Positions 1 to 6,968 of a stretch of 26,648 nucleotides of DNA are shown one piece after another (the first letter of the stretch is position 1; the number at the start of each line of letters is the position of its first letter). The position numbers and the translations under genes were made by a program. Source of the DNA: an uncultured Sphingomonadaceae bacterium (GTDB taxonomy: Bacteria; Pseudomonadota; Alphaproteobacteria; Sphingomonadales; Sphingomonadaceae); NCBI GenBank assembly GCA_938003725.1, contig CALKXX010000179.1:1-26648 (forward strand). The letters are read 5' to 3'. Below the pieces are notes generated by a model, which was not told where the DNA came from, did no database searches, and saw only the letters and a program-made list of their open reading frames with translations.

Positions 1-1932
1 TGTACGATTGTTGAGAATGACTGTAAGACAGAAAACGCACTGGAGATGAAAGCCATCGTCCAGGGTGGTTCGGTTATTGCGTCGCTCGGCGAACGTATCC
101 TTGGTCGGACCATGGCTGAAGATATTGTCGATTCCAAAGACGATAGTATTGTCATCAAATCGGGCACATTGCTGGACGAAGCAGCGATCAAGGTGATCGA
201 AGAGCTGGGCATTCAGTCTGCGCGTATTCGCTCGCCGCTGGTTTGCGAATCCAAAATGGGTGTCTGTGGAACCTGTTACGGACGTGACCTTGCACGCGGT
301 ACGCCAGTGAACATCGGTGAAGCAGTTGGCGTTATCGCGGCGCAGTCCATCGGTGAACCCGGAACGCAGCTGACGATGCGGACCTTCCACATCGGCGGCG
401 CAGCTCAGCTGAACGAGCAATCCAATCTGGAAGCGGTTGCCGAAGGTACTGTCGAATATCGCGACATGCCGGTGATTGAGGACAAGAACGGGCGCTTCCT
501 GTCCCTTGCCCGATCAGGTGAAATTGCGGTTATCGACAATGAAGGTCGTGAGCGTAGTGCCGACAAGCTTCCCTATGGTACCAGCTTGCTGGTCAAGGAC
601 GGTGCGAAGGTGAAACTGGGCGATCGTCTGGCCGAATGGGACCCATTCACCATGCCGATGATTACCGAGAAACCGGGTGTCATCAAATATCAGGATGTCA
701 TCGAAGGCAAAACGATGACCGAGCAGACCGATGAAGCGACCGGTATCGCACAGCGTGTGATTACCGAGTATCGTGCATCGGGCCGCGGCGCGAATAAAGA
801 AGATCTGCGTCCGCGTATGACTTTGCTGGATGAGAATAGCGGCGAAGCTGGCCGGTATATGCTTGCCAATGGTGCAACGCTCTCCGTGACCGATGGTCAG
901 GAAGTGGTCGCTGGTGACATTATCGCGCGTGTCTCTCGTGAAGCAGCGAAGACCCGTGACATTACCGGCGGTCTGCCGCGTGTTGCCGAATTGTTCGAAG
1001 CACGTATCCCGAAAGACAACTCGATCATCGCGAAAATCGATGGCCGGATTGAATTCGTCCGTGATTATAAAGCAAAACGCAAAATCGCAATTGTTCCGGA
1101 AGAAGGCGATCCAGTCGAGTATCTCGTACCGAAGACGAAAGTCATCGATGTGCAAGAAGGCGATTTGGTCAAAAAGGGCGACAACCTTGTCTCCGGCTCA
1201 CCTGATCCGCATGACATTCTGGAAGTTCTAGGTGTTGAATCGCTAGCCGAATATCTCGTTTCGGAGATTCAGGAAGTCTATCGTCTACAGGGCGTGAAGA
1301 TCAACGATAAGCACATTGAAACGATTGTTCGTCAGATGCTGCAAAAGGTTGAGATCACCAATGGCGGTGACACGACACTTCTTCCCGGAGAACAAATCGA
1401 CAAAGAAGAGATGCTGGAATATAATGCCAAACTAACCAAGAAACAGGTTCCTGCCGAAGGAAAACCGGTTCTGTTGGGCATTACCAAGGCATCACTCCAG
1501 ACGCGTTCGTTCATCTCTGCGGCATCTTTCCAGGAAACGACCCGGGTGCTTACCCAGGCCGCTGTGGAAGGCAAGAAGGACACGCTGATCGGTCTCAAAG
1601 AGAATGTCATCGTGGGCCGCCTGATCCCTGCCGGTACGGGTGCGGGCATGAACCGCGCACGGATTGCGGCATCCAGTCGCGATGCCGCTCTGCGGGCTCA
1701 GCAACAGAAAATGCTGGACGCGATGCAGGCTGCCGAAGAGCTGAAAGCAGAGGAAGCAGCGGCAGCAGCCAGTGCGGCTTTTGATACACCGGCGGAAGAA
1801 GCGCCTGCAGAAGAAGTGGCTGTGGAAGAAATCGTGGCTGAAGAAGTAGCGACTGAAGAAACTGTAGCTGAAGAAGCGCCAACCGAAGCCGCGGAAGCGG
1901 AAGCGGTCGAGGAAGACGACGAACAAGCCTGA
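1..1932 (+). CDS. rpoC: DNA-directed RNA polymerase subunit beta' (3' part, start outside window)
   Basis: Catalytic largest subunit of RNA polymerase. The frame is open from base 1, so the N-terminal half with the active-site metal motif lies upstream and only about 643 C-terminal residues are here. A DC near the window edge plus CESKMGVCGTC form the second four-cysteine zinc site. It is followed by YGRDLARG and the very conserved GEAVGVIAAQSIGEPG and QLTMRTFHIGG (bridge-helix/trigger-loop region). The jaw and C-terminal clamp follow, with LLGITKASLQTRSFISAASFQ and IVGRLIPAGTG. After about residue 590 the protein changes to an Ala/Glu-rich, very acidic tail (EEVAVEEIVAEEVATEE and similar) ending EEDDEQA, longer than in E. 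coli. A strong terminator follows directly. Identification is certain from the motifs. Confidence 0.99.
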   Translation, partial: CTIVENDCKTENALEMKAIVQGGSVIASLGERILGRTMAEDIVDSKDDSIVIKSGTLLDEAAIKVIEELGIQSARIRSPLVCESKMGVCGTCYGRDLARGTPVNIGEAVGVIAAQSIGEPGTQLTMRTFHIGGAAQLNEQSNLEAVAEGTVEYRDMPVIEDKNGRFLSLARSGEIAVIDNEGRERSADKLPYGTSLLVKDGAKVKLGDRLAEWDPFTMPMITEKPGVIKYQDVIEGKTMTEQTDEATGIAQRVITEYRASGRGANKEDLRPRMTLLDENSGEAGRYMLANGATLSVTDGQEVVAGDIIARVSREAAKTRDITGGLPRVAELFEARIPKDNSIIAKIDGRIEFVRDYKAKRKIAIVPEEGDPVEYLVPKTKVIDVQEGDLVKKGDNLVSGSPDPHDILEVLGVESLAEYLVSEIQEVYRLQGVKINDKHIETIVRQMLQKVEITNGGDTTLLPGEQIDKEEMLEYNAKLTKKQVPAEGKPVLLGITKASLQTRSFISAASFQETTRVLTQAAVEGKKDTLIGLKENVIVGRLIPAGTGAGMNRARIAASSRDAALRAQQQKMLDAMQAAEELKAEEAAAAASAAFDTPAEEAPAEEVAVEEIVAEEVATEETVAEEAPTEAAEAEAVEEDDEQA

Positions 1933-1950
1933 ACCTTCGTTTCTTGACTA

Positions 1951-1989
1951 AAAAAACGCCCCGCTGGAGACGATCCGGCGGGGTTTTTT
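1951..1989 (+). terminator. Intrinsic terminator of rpoC
   Basis: A 9-bp stem (1959-1967 with 1975-1983, one G-U pair) has the 7-base loop AGACGAT. It is preceded by six A and followed by six T, so it could work in both directions. It begins 18 bases after the rpoC stop and belongs to the GGA...ATCC loop family seen after all four PEP-CTERM genes. Confidence 0.93.
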
Positions 1990-2051
1990 GTTTACCTTCA
2001 GTGCAAAACGAGTCCCACTTTGGCACAGATCCCTAACCAACTACCTATTGC

Positions 2052-2080
2052 TTGCAGAAATTTGTAAATTGAGTTAACAA
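2052..2080 (+). promoter_or_regulatory. Putative promoter of PEP-CTERM gene 1
   Basis: TTGCAG (2052-2057), a 17-base spacer and TAACAA (2075-2080) fit a sigma-70-like promoter. The spacer contains GTAAAT at the same place as in the promoter of the second paralog. The leader to the start codon would be about 70 bases. Support comes from the repeated architecture upstream of three neighbouring genes, not from each hexamer alone. Confidence 0.5.
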
Positions 2081-2158
2081 AGTCCTAAGGGTCGCAACCA
2101 TGGTCGGGGGAGCAATTGTTTTCGCTGACCTTTGTTAATATTGTGACAGGGAAATTTC

Positions 2159-2830
2159 ATGATGAAAAAAGTTCTTTTAGCATCCACTGCGGTTGCAATG
2201 GCGGCAGCTGCTGTTCCGGCAAGTGCGGCCACCACGGTCTTCACAGATCGGGCATCCTTTGATCTTGCCGCAGGCGCAACCACGCTGGTCGATTTCAATA
2301 GCTTCGCGTCTGAAGTCGATTTCCGGACCACCGCGTTGGATGTCGGACCATTTTCACTTGCCGGGTCTGGAACAAATCAGGTTGACCGCAACTTTATCGA
2401 CCTGCAACCACCTCAATTCAGTGTGTTCGATGTTGACGGCACCACTTTTGCCAACCTGCTGACCAATAACAACAGCACGGTCACGATCACATTTGATTCA
2501 GCAATTTTTGCCTTTGGTGCGGATTTCGGAGCACTGAACGATGATATTGCACGGACCGAAATTGTAGCGGCTGGTGACACACTTGCGCCATCCATTACAG
2601 CGGGCAATCAGGTGCGGTTCTTCGGTTTCACCTCCGACACCGCCTTTACCACGGTAACATTCACCGGCGGTCCAGGTGACGGCTTTGGTGTGGACAATGT
2701 GTCTTTCGGCGGACTAGCCGGCGGCATTCCTGAGCCAACCACCTGGGCGATGCTGATCTTTGGTTTTGGCGCCATTGGCGGCGCGATGCGGAAGAAGCGC
2801 AAAGCAAATGTGAGTGTCAGCTACGCGTAA
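2159..2830 (+). CDS. PEPxxWA-CTERM sorting domain protein 1 (secreted, tandem paralog)
   Basis: A small secreted protein of unknown function, 223 residues. The N-terminus is a Sec signal peptide (KK, hydrophobic AVAMAAAAV, cleavage probably after PASA). The middle is a beta-rich domain with VDFNSFASEV, AIFAFGADFGALND and FFGFTSDTAF, a type often found in PEP-CTERM proteins. The C-terminus is PEPTTWAMLIFGFGAIGGA (PEP near residue 191), then RKKRK and the tail NVSVSYA. In known systems an exosortase cuts at or near PEP and the protein is handed to the cell surface or matrix. No exosortase lies in this window. Two ATGs are adjacent (2159 and 2162), and AGGGA at 2148-2152 is compatible with either. 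It has its own promoter and terminator. The next gene is a full-length paralog. Confidence 0.9.
   Translation: MMKKVLLASTAVAMAAAAVPASAATTVFTDRASFDLAAGATTLVDFNSFASEVDFRTTALDVGPFSLAGSGTNQVDRNFIDLQPPQFSVFDVDGTTFANLLTNNNSTVTITFDSAIFAFGADFGALNDDIARTEIVAAGDTLAPSITAGNQVRFFGFTSDTAFTTVTFTGGPGDGFGVDNVSFGGLAGGIPEPTTWAMLIFGFGAIGGAMRKKRKANVSVSYA
2711..2830 (+). repeat. Sorting-tag cassette, copy 1 (near-identical to 3608-3727)
   Basis: These 120 bases encode the PEP motif, membrane helix, basic cluster and SYA tail of gene 1. They match 3608-3727 with three differences by eye, all at synonymous third positions. Upstream the same two genes differ at many synonymous sites. Confidence 0.9.
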
Positions 2831-2857
2831 ACGCGTTTGACATTATAAATTTTAGAA

Positions 2858-2885
2858 CCCGCTGGAGTTAATCCGGCGGGTTTTT
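2858..2885 (+). terminator. Terminator of PEP-CTERM gene 1
   Basis: An 8-bp stem (2858-2865 with 2873-2880, one G-U pair) with loop AGTTAAT is followed by TTTTT. It lies 27 bases after the stop codon and has the same GGA...ATCC loop pattern as the rpoC terminator. Confidence 0.9.
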
Positions 2886-2939
2886 CTTTGTGCTCAAACC
2901 GTCCAGTTTGAAACAGTGGCGGAAGGCGATACCAACGGC

Positions 2940-2968
2940 TTGTAAAACACCGTAAATACCTCTAATAG
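2940..2968 (+). promoter_or_regulatory. Putative promoter of PEP-CTERM gene 2
   Basis: TTGTAA (2940-2945), 17 bases, TAATAG (2963-2968), with GTAAAT inside the spacer. Downstream AAAGTTAAGGGTCC resembles AAAGTCCTAAGGGTC in the same place before gene 1, so promoter and early leader appear to have been duplicated with the gene. Confidence 0.55.
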
Positions 2969-3055
2969 AAAGTTAAGGGTCCAAAATCGTTGTGCGGCAA
3001 AGTATATTTTCACATTGCCGGATTTTTTTGTTATTTTGGTATGGGAACATTTCAC

Positions 3056-3727
3056 ATGAATAAACTACTTATCGCGTCCACTGCTATCGCAATGGCCGCA
3101 ACCGCCGTTCCTGTCGGCGCAGCAACAACGGTTTTTAACGACCGTGCGTCTTTTGATCTGGCGGCAGGCTCGACAACTCTGGTTGATTTCAACAGCTTTG
3201 CCAGTGAAGTCAGCTTTCAGAATACGCCCCTCGACGTCGGGCCATTCTCCATAGTCGGCACAGGTACCGAGCAATTTGATCGAAATTTTATAGACATAGC
3301 GCCGGTCCAGTTTTCAGGCTTTGATGTGGATGGAACAACGATCGCAAATATGGTCACGGCCACCGATGGTATGGTCACGTTGACATTTGATGCGGCGATC
3401 TTTGCCTTCGGCGCTGATTTTGCAGCCCTGAATGATAATGATGTAAGAACGATGATAAGTGCGGCGGGTGATACGCTGACGCCCTCAGTTACTGCGGGCA
3501 ATACGGTTCGGTTTTTCGGCTTCACGTCGGACACGGCGTTCAGCTCGATCACATTTACCGGTAATAATCTCTCGGATGGCTTTGGCATGGACAATGTATC
3601 GTTCGGTGGACTAGCCGGCGGCATTCCTGAGCCAACCACTTGGGCGATGCTGATCTTTGGTTTTGGCGCCATTGGCGGCGCGATGCGGAAGAAGCGCAAA
3701 GCAAATGTAAGTGTCAGCTACGCCTAA
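3056..3727 (+). CDS. PEPxxWA-CTERM sorting domain protein 2 (tandem paralog of gene 1)
   Basis: 223 residues, clearly homologous to the upstream gene along its whole length (TTVF-DRASFDLAAG, VDFNSFASEV, AIFAFGADF, FFGFTSDTAF, DGFG-DNVSFGGLAGG). It has a signal peptide (MNKLLIASTAIAMAATAV, cleavage after VGA), a beta-rich domain and the same sorting segment PEPTTWAMLIFGFGAIGGA, RKKRK and NVSVSYA. The frame is open upstream to a TTG at 2990, but the ATG at 3056 is chosen because GGGAA lies 8 bases before it and the signal peptide then starts properly. The role is unknown, presumably a surface or matrix protein. Amino-acid differences from copy 1 are spread through the mature domain and are nearly absent from the last 40 residues. 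Confidence 0.9.
   Translation: MNKLLIASTAIAMAATAVPVGAATTVFNDRASFDLAAGSTTLVDFNSFASEVSFQNTPLDVGPFSIVGTGTEQFDRNFIDIAPVQFSGFDVDGTTIANMVTATDGMVTLTFDAAIFAFGADFAALNDNDVRTMISAAGDTLTPSVTAGNTVRFFGFTSDTAFSSITFTGNNLSDGFGMDNVSFGGLAGGIPEPTTWAMLIFGFGAIGGAMRKKRKANVSVSYA
3608..3727 (+). repeat. Sorting-tag cassette, copy 2
   Basis: Direct repeat of 2711-2830. By eye the three differences are C/T in a Thr codon, G/A in a Val codon and G/C in the last Ala codon. The protein sequence is identical. Confidence 0.9.
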
Positions 3728-3755
3728 ACACAACTGAAATTGTAAGTTATCAAGA

Positions 3756-3786
3756 CCCTGCCGGAGATAATCCGGCGGGGTTTTTT
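3756..3786 (+). terminator. Terminator of PEP-CTERM gene 2
   Basis: A 9-bp stem (3756-3764 with 3772-3780, one T-G pair) with loop AGATAAT is followed by TTTTTT. It starts 28 bases after the stop codon and belongs to the same loop family as the rpoC and gene 1 terminators. Confidence 0.92.
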
Positions 3787-3854
3787 AATGTTTTCGATCT
3801 GCCAGTCCCGATTTGGAACAACCCCAACCGTGATAACAACAAACTTGTCAATTC

Positions 3855-3883
3855 CTGCAAAACTGGTAAATAGCTCGTTAAGA
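3855..3883 (+). promoter_or_regulatory. Putative promoter of PEP-CTERM gene 3
   Basis: CTGCAA (3855-3860), 17 bases, TTAAGA (3878-3883), with GTAAAT in the spacer one base earlier than in the two preceding genes. Hexamers are weaker than in gene 2. The leader of about 80 bases contains a small hairpin, CACGG (3917-3921) with CCGTG (3926-3930). Confidence 0.4.
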
Positions 3884-3972
3884 GAGTCGCAGAGGCTTAG
3901 GGGATTCTCTTGAAGCCACGGCTTTCCGTGACTTTCTTGATTGCGTAGGGTCCGATCTTGAAGGGATACATT

Positions 3973-4653
3973 ATGAAAAAATTTATTGGTGCGGCAACCG
4001 TCGCATTGGCAATGGCGACCACACCGGCCACTGCATCCACGATTATCGGTGCAACATCGGCAACCGTTGACGCGGGTGGGCCGGGTTTCGGTTCGATCAA
4101 CGATACACTAAATCAAAATGGTTTGAGCGCTGGCTATACCAGCGGTGTGACGGATTTCGACAGCTATATCGCCAGCGATCCAACGCATGACCTCACATTT
4201 TCTGGCAACGAGTGGTTCAGCAATAACCCATCAACGTCGGCGCAGGTCACTTATGATCTGGGGTCGGCAATGGGCATTGACCGTCTGGCTTTGTGGCATG
4301 AGGAAAGCTCTGGCTTCGGCAGTGTAGATTTGTTCTCATCTATCGATGGGATCACCTTCTCCGCACTGGGAACATTTGTCCCAACGCCAGCGACCGTCGT
4401 GGCCGACTATTCGGCTCAAGTGTTCAGCTTCGCTGCAACCAACACCCGGTTCGTAAGATTTGCAATGAGCGACTGCCCCGAAGGCGCTGGTACGTTTGAC
4501 GCCTGCGCGATCGGCGAAGTAGCATTCCGTTCAGCAGCAATTGGCGGCATTCCTGAGCCAACAACCTGGGCAATGCTGATCTTTGGCTTTGGCGCGATTG
4601 GCGGCGCGATGCGTCGCAAGGCGAAAGTTACGACGAAAGTCAGCTACGCCTAA
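3973..4653 (+). CDS. PEPxxWA-CTERM protein 3 with discoidin-like domain
   Basis: 226 residues. Signal peptide MKKFIGAATVALAMATTPATA, then a domain resembling discoidin (F5/8 type C, galactose-binding-like): VTYDLGSAMGIDRLALWHEES, SVDLFSSIDGITFSALGTF, TRFVRFAMSDC and ACAIGEVAFRS are the beta strands typical of that fold. Two cysteines (in MSDC and DACAIG) may form a disulfide. The C-terminus is PEPTTWAMLIFGFGAIGGAM, RRKAK and TKVSYA. It is probably a surface-retained carbohydrate- or matrix-binding protein (inference from fold). The frame extends upstream to a TTG at 3958, but AAGGGA at 3961-3966 lies 6 bases before ATG 3973 and decides the start. It shares the sorting tag, promoter type and terminator type with genes 1 and 2, but its mature domain is unrelated. 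Confidence 0.88.
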   Translation: MKKFIGAATVALAMATTPATASTIIGATSATVDAGGPGFGSINDTLNQNGLSAGYTSGVTDFDSYIASDPTHDLTFSGNEWFSNNPSTSAQVTYDLGSAMGIDRLALWHEESSGFGSVDLFSSIDGITFSALGTFVPTPATVVADYSAQVFSFAATNTRFVRFAMSDCPEGAGTFDACAIGEVAFRSAAIGGIPEPTTWAMLIFGFGAIGGAMRRKAKVTTKVSYA

Positions 4654-4673
4654 ACGCAGCTAACATCCGAAAC

Positions 4674-4714
4674 AAAAAAAGGCCTTGTTGGAGTTTAATC
4701 CAGCAGGGCCTTTT
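4674..4714 (+). terminator. Terminator of PEP-CTERM gene 3 (bidirectional shape)
   Basis: An 11-bp stem, 4681-4691 with 4700-4710, has two G-U pairs and an 8-base loop AGTTTAAT. Seven A precede it and TTTT follows. It is the longest stem of the GGA...ATCC family here. The rest of the gap to 4911 holds no convincing gene or promoter. Confidence 0.93.
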
Positions 4715-4911
4715 GCATTATGATCAACCGTTCTTGGCGATTTTGACCTGTCCTATATGCTTTGCTTTGTGATAGCATTTGCTCATGGCTCACCGCGCTA
4801 TCTCTCGCATAAATTTCGCTCTCGTCCGTACATTCCGAACACCGGTACTTTTGTGCGCGAACGCTGTAAATTGTCGGGTCCACGCGATGGGTATGACCAC
4901 CGGGACTATTG

Positions 4912-5583
4912 ATGCCGCTTGAGACCATCCTTTTGTTCGTAGCCGCCGATCTGATGATTTGCCTGACGCCTGGCCCTGCCACCATGGTAACCGTCACCCA
5001 CGCCCTGCCCCCGGGGACAGCGGGCGGGATGCGCGGCGCTCTTGGTCCGATTGTCGGGATCAACGTCGGCAATTTCATATGGTATGCGCTTACCGCCTTC
5101 GGCCTGATTGCGCTGATACAGTCATCGCCGGCCGCCTATGCAATCCTGCGCTGGCTTGGCGTCGCGTATCTGCTGTGGATGGGTATCAGCATGCTTCGCG
5201 GAAATGGAAAGGGTTTATCCGGACAGCTGGCACAGCAAGCGAATTTCCGCCGCGGGTTCACCAACGGTCTGGCGGTGCATATGTCCAATCCAAAGGCGTT
5301 GATATTCTATACAGCATTCATCCCTCCATTCATTGATCCTGCCGGAAATCTATGGCTGCAATTCGGGATATTGGCGGCGCTTACAATATTCACAGAGACT
5401 ACGGGTCTGACCTTTTACGCCGCCCTCGCTACCCGTGCCCGGATGCTAGGCAAGGTCGATAACGCACAGTCTGTTTTTGCAAAGATCGCCGGAATAGTGA
5501 TCATCGCGGCCGCAGTTATATTGAGTTGGTGGAACCTGGCCGACAGCGGAATGCAGCCGGGGAACACGGCTGGTGTTCAATGA
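4912..5583 (+). CDS. LysE/RhtB family amino-acid exporter
   Basis: 223 residues, the usual family length (about 200-225). It begins PLETILLFVAADLMICLTPGPATMV, which contains the family signature of a first membrane helix ending in TPGP. Then come a charged loop with GGMRGALGPIVG, a helix NFIWYALTAFGLIALI, and AILRWLGVAYLLWMGISMLR, followed by FRRGFTNGLAVHMSNPKALIFYTAFIPPFI, the second hallmark (NPKA-F). Two more helices follow. It is an inner-membrane exporter, probably of amino acids or derivatives; the substrate cannot be read. TTG 4909 precedes ATG 4912; the ATG is chosen, though no strong ribosome site is visible. The M48 peptidase gene starts 31 bases downstream on the same strand, so a shared transcript is likely. 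Confidence 0.92.
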   Translation: MPLETILLFVAADLMICLTPGPATMVTVTHALPPGTAGGMRGALGPIVGINVGNFIWYALTAFGLIALIQSSPAAYAILRWLGVAYLLWMGISMLRGNGKGLSGQLAQQANFRRGFTNGLAVHMSNPKALIFYTAFIPPFIDPAGNLWLQFGILAALTIFTETTGLTFYAALATRARMLGKVDNAQSVFAKIAGIVIIAAAVILSWWNLADSGMQPGNTAGVQ

Positions 5584-5587
5584 AACG

Positions 5588-5617
5588 AAAGGCTCCTATG
5601 TCTAGAGTATCGTGATG
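5588..5617 (+). promoter_or_regulatory. Possible 5-codon leader ORF coupled to the peptidase start
   Basis: AAAGG (5588-5592) lies 5 bases before an ATG at 5598 that encodes only MSRVS. Its TGA (5613-5615) overlaps ATG 5615 of the next gene. The visible ribosome site therefore serves the mini-ORF, and the peptidase could be reached by reinitiation. This is inference from spacing only. Confidence 0.35.
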
Positions 5618-6640
5618 AAGTTCATACTCCATATCTTTGCGGGTTTTTGGCTGGCCCTCTCCGGCACAGCATCGGCGCAGGCGATCCAGAATGCAGAAGA
5701 CAATCCGCGTGCGGTAATGGCTCTACAAGCGCTGCAACAGCTTGATAGACGGATCAATGCCATCGGATGGCGCCTTGCCTATAGCAATGCCCCTTATTGC
5801 CAAACCCATAGCCCGGGAACCGGATTGCTGCTGCTTGACGTGGCACAATATGCCGATCAGCAGGCCGTCCGGTCTGCCCTGAACATCACGGGGCCTATTG
5901 CTATCAATGCCGTCGCGCCAGATAGCCCTGCGGCAGCTTCCGGTTTGAAACCCGGCGACGATATAATTGCGATAGATACTGTTAGAATTGACAGAGTTGA
6001 CGGCAATGATCCGGCGTTCGCAGACGAACAGCCGCCATATCGCAGGATCGCTGCGGTAAACCATATGTTGGACAAAAACCCCGGGCAAAGCAGCGTCTCT
6101 CTCGACATCATGCGTGACGGGGAACGACATGTGATAACCATCGTCCCGAAAGCTGTTTGTCCCAGTAGATTTCAAATCCGCGTGAGCGCGGACCGCGGCG
6201 CTTCGGCCAATGGAAAAATGGTCAGCGTCACTTCCGCGCTGGCCGAATATGTATTGGACGACAACGAGCTCGCCGCAATCGCAGCGCATGAACTGGCGCA
6301 TAATTTGCTCCGCCATCGTGACCGGTTGAATGCACAAAAAGTGGATCGTGGTTTTTTCGGCCAATTCGGCAAGAGCGCTAAAAGGATCAAAGAAACCGAA
6401 ATAGAAGCGGATCGACTATCTATCTGGTTGCTGGTCAATGCAGGCTATGATCCAACGGCTGCCATTCGCTTCTGGACCCGTTATGGGAAAGAACACGGCA
6501 AAGGGATATTCTCTGCCTCGACGCATTATCGCTGGAAAAAGCGCGTTAAACTTTTTGAAGAGGAAATCACCAAAATAAAGAAAGCCGCGCCGGTTAATGG
6601 TTCCTACGCACCGCCATTATTGGCGGCAATGGTTCAATAG
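5615..6640 (+). CDS. Secreted PDZ domain plus M48-family metallopeptidase
   Basis: 341 residues. Signal peptide MKFILHIFAGFWLALSGTASAQA, then a linker, then a PDZ-like domain at about residues 93-150 (INAVAPDSPAAASGLKPGDD). A zinc peptidase domain follows with HELAH at residues 225-229 and the third ligand in EIEADRLS (Glu near 264), the M48 arrangement. There are no membrane helices after the signal, so it is periplasmic rather than HtpX-like. Cysteines at YCQTH and VCPSR may pair. It probably takes part in envelope protein quality control; the substrate is unknown. ATG 5615 is preferred over GTG 5612. Its end overlaps by 7 bases the end of the convergent lipoprotein gene, with no terminator between. 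Confidence 0.88.
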   Translation: MKFILHIFAGFWLALSGTASAQAIQNAEDNPRAVMALQALQQLDRRINAIGWRLAYSNAPYCQTHSPGTGLLLLDVAQYADQQAVRSALNITGPIAINAVAPDSPAAASGLKPGDDIIAIDTVRIDRVDGNDPAFADEQPPYRRIAAVNHMLDKNPGQSSVSLDIMRDGERHVITIVPKAVCPSRFQIRVSADRGASANGKMVSVTSALAEYVLDDNELAAIAAHELAHNLLRHRDRLNAQKVDRGFFGQFGKSAKRIKETEIEADRLSIWLLVNAGYDPTAAIRFWTRYGKEHGKGIFSASTHYRWKKRVKLFEEEITKIKKAAPVNGSYAPPLLAAMVQ

Positions 6641-6906
6641 TCGTCACTGAAGCGTTTTTTGCAATCGCGTCGTTCGGCGCGACTGTCAGCGGTCTTCAAA
6701 CAGGCTTCCCGATCTTTTTTTCGTTGGGCCAGGACGCGGCGGCCAACATCCTCTTCCTTTTCAGACTGCGATTGCGTCGTCGCATCCACAGCTGTTTCAA
6801 CGACAGTTCCCGCCGCACGAATGGGAGCCGTCACAACTTTTCCAACCATGCAGCCGGATAGGGCCAGCGGCGCACATATTACAGCAATCGACAGCAAAAC
6901 CCGCAT
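6634..6906 (-). CDS. Small lipoprotein, hypothetical
   Basis: 90 residues. Signal peptide with lipobox LALSGC (MRVLLSIAVICAPLALSGC), so it should be an acylated lipoprotein. The short mature part has a VVTAPIRAAGTVVETAVDA stretch and then a highly charged segment (SEKEEDVGRRVLAQRKKDREAC) with two further cysteines. A longer frame to 7080 exists, but AGGAG lies 5 bases upstream of ATG 6906 and the signal peptide begins exactly there. It is the last gene of the minus-strand block, 62 bases after galU. I do not recognise a function. Similar small lipoproteins are common in sphingomonads (recollection). Confidence 0.8.
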   Translation of the reverse strand: MRVLLSIAVICAPLALSGCMVGKVVTAPIRAAGTVVETAVDATTQSQSEKEEDVGRRVLAQRKKDREACLKTADSRAERRDCKKRFSDDY

Positions 6907-6968
6907 ATTACTCTCCTTGACCCCATAATGCGTGATGATGAATGAAGCCCAACTGAACGTTGATACTC

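Noticed and set aside
514..2026. Long minus-strand frames opposite rpoC, including Phe/Arg-rich ones opposite the acidic tail
   Set aside because: They are the complement of a certain gene with repetitive Glu/Ala codons, have no ribosome sites and no recognisable domain.
2990..3055. Upstream extension of PEP-CTERM gene 2 from TTG 2990
   Set aside because: It would put about 22 residues before a normal signal peptide, and a better ribosome site precedes ATG 3056.
2159..4653. Exosortase or other PEP-CTERM processing genes near the substrates
   Set aside because: None of the multi-helix proteins in the window (LysE exporter, AqpZ, RND permease) is an exosortase; the enzyme must be encoded elsewhere.
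4743..4775. TTGACC as -35 of a LysE promoter
   Set aside because: No acceptable -10 at 16-18 bases; the nearest AT-rich hexamers are misplaced.
4785..4922. Plus-strand 45-codon frame ending over the LysE start
   Set aside because: No ribosome site and no domain; the overlap with ATG 4912 is interesting but easily chance.
4695..5078. Minus-strand frame of 127 residues across the LysE start, with a cysteine pair (YRCSEC) outside the LysE gene
   Set aside because: Half of it is the complement of the transporter gene, it begins without a ribosome site and ends within the gene 3 terminator. Possibly a decayed remnant, but nothing supports a gene.
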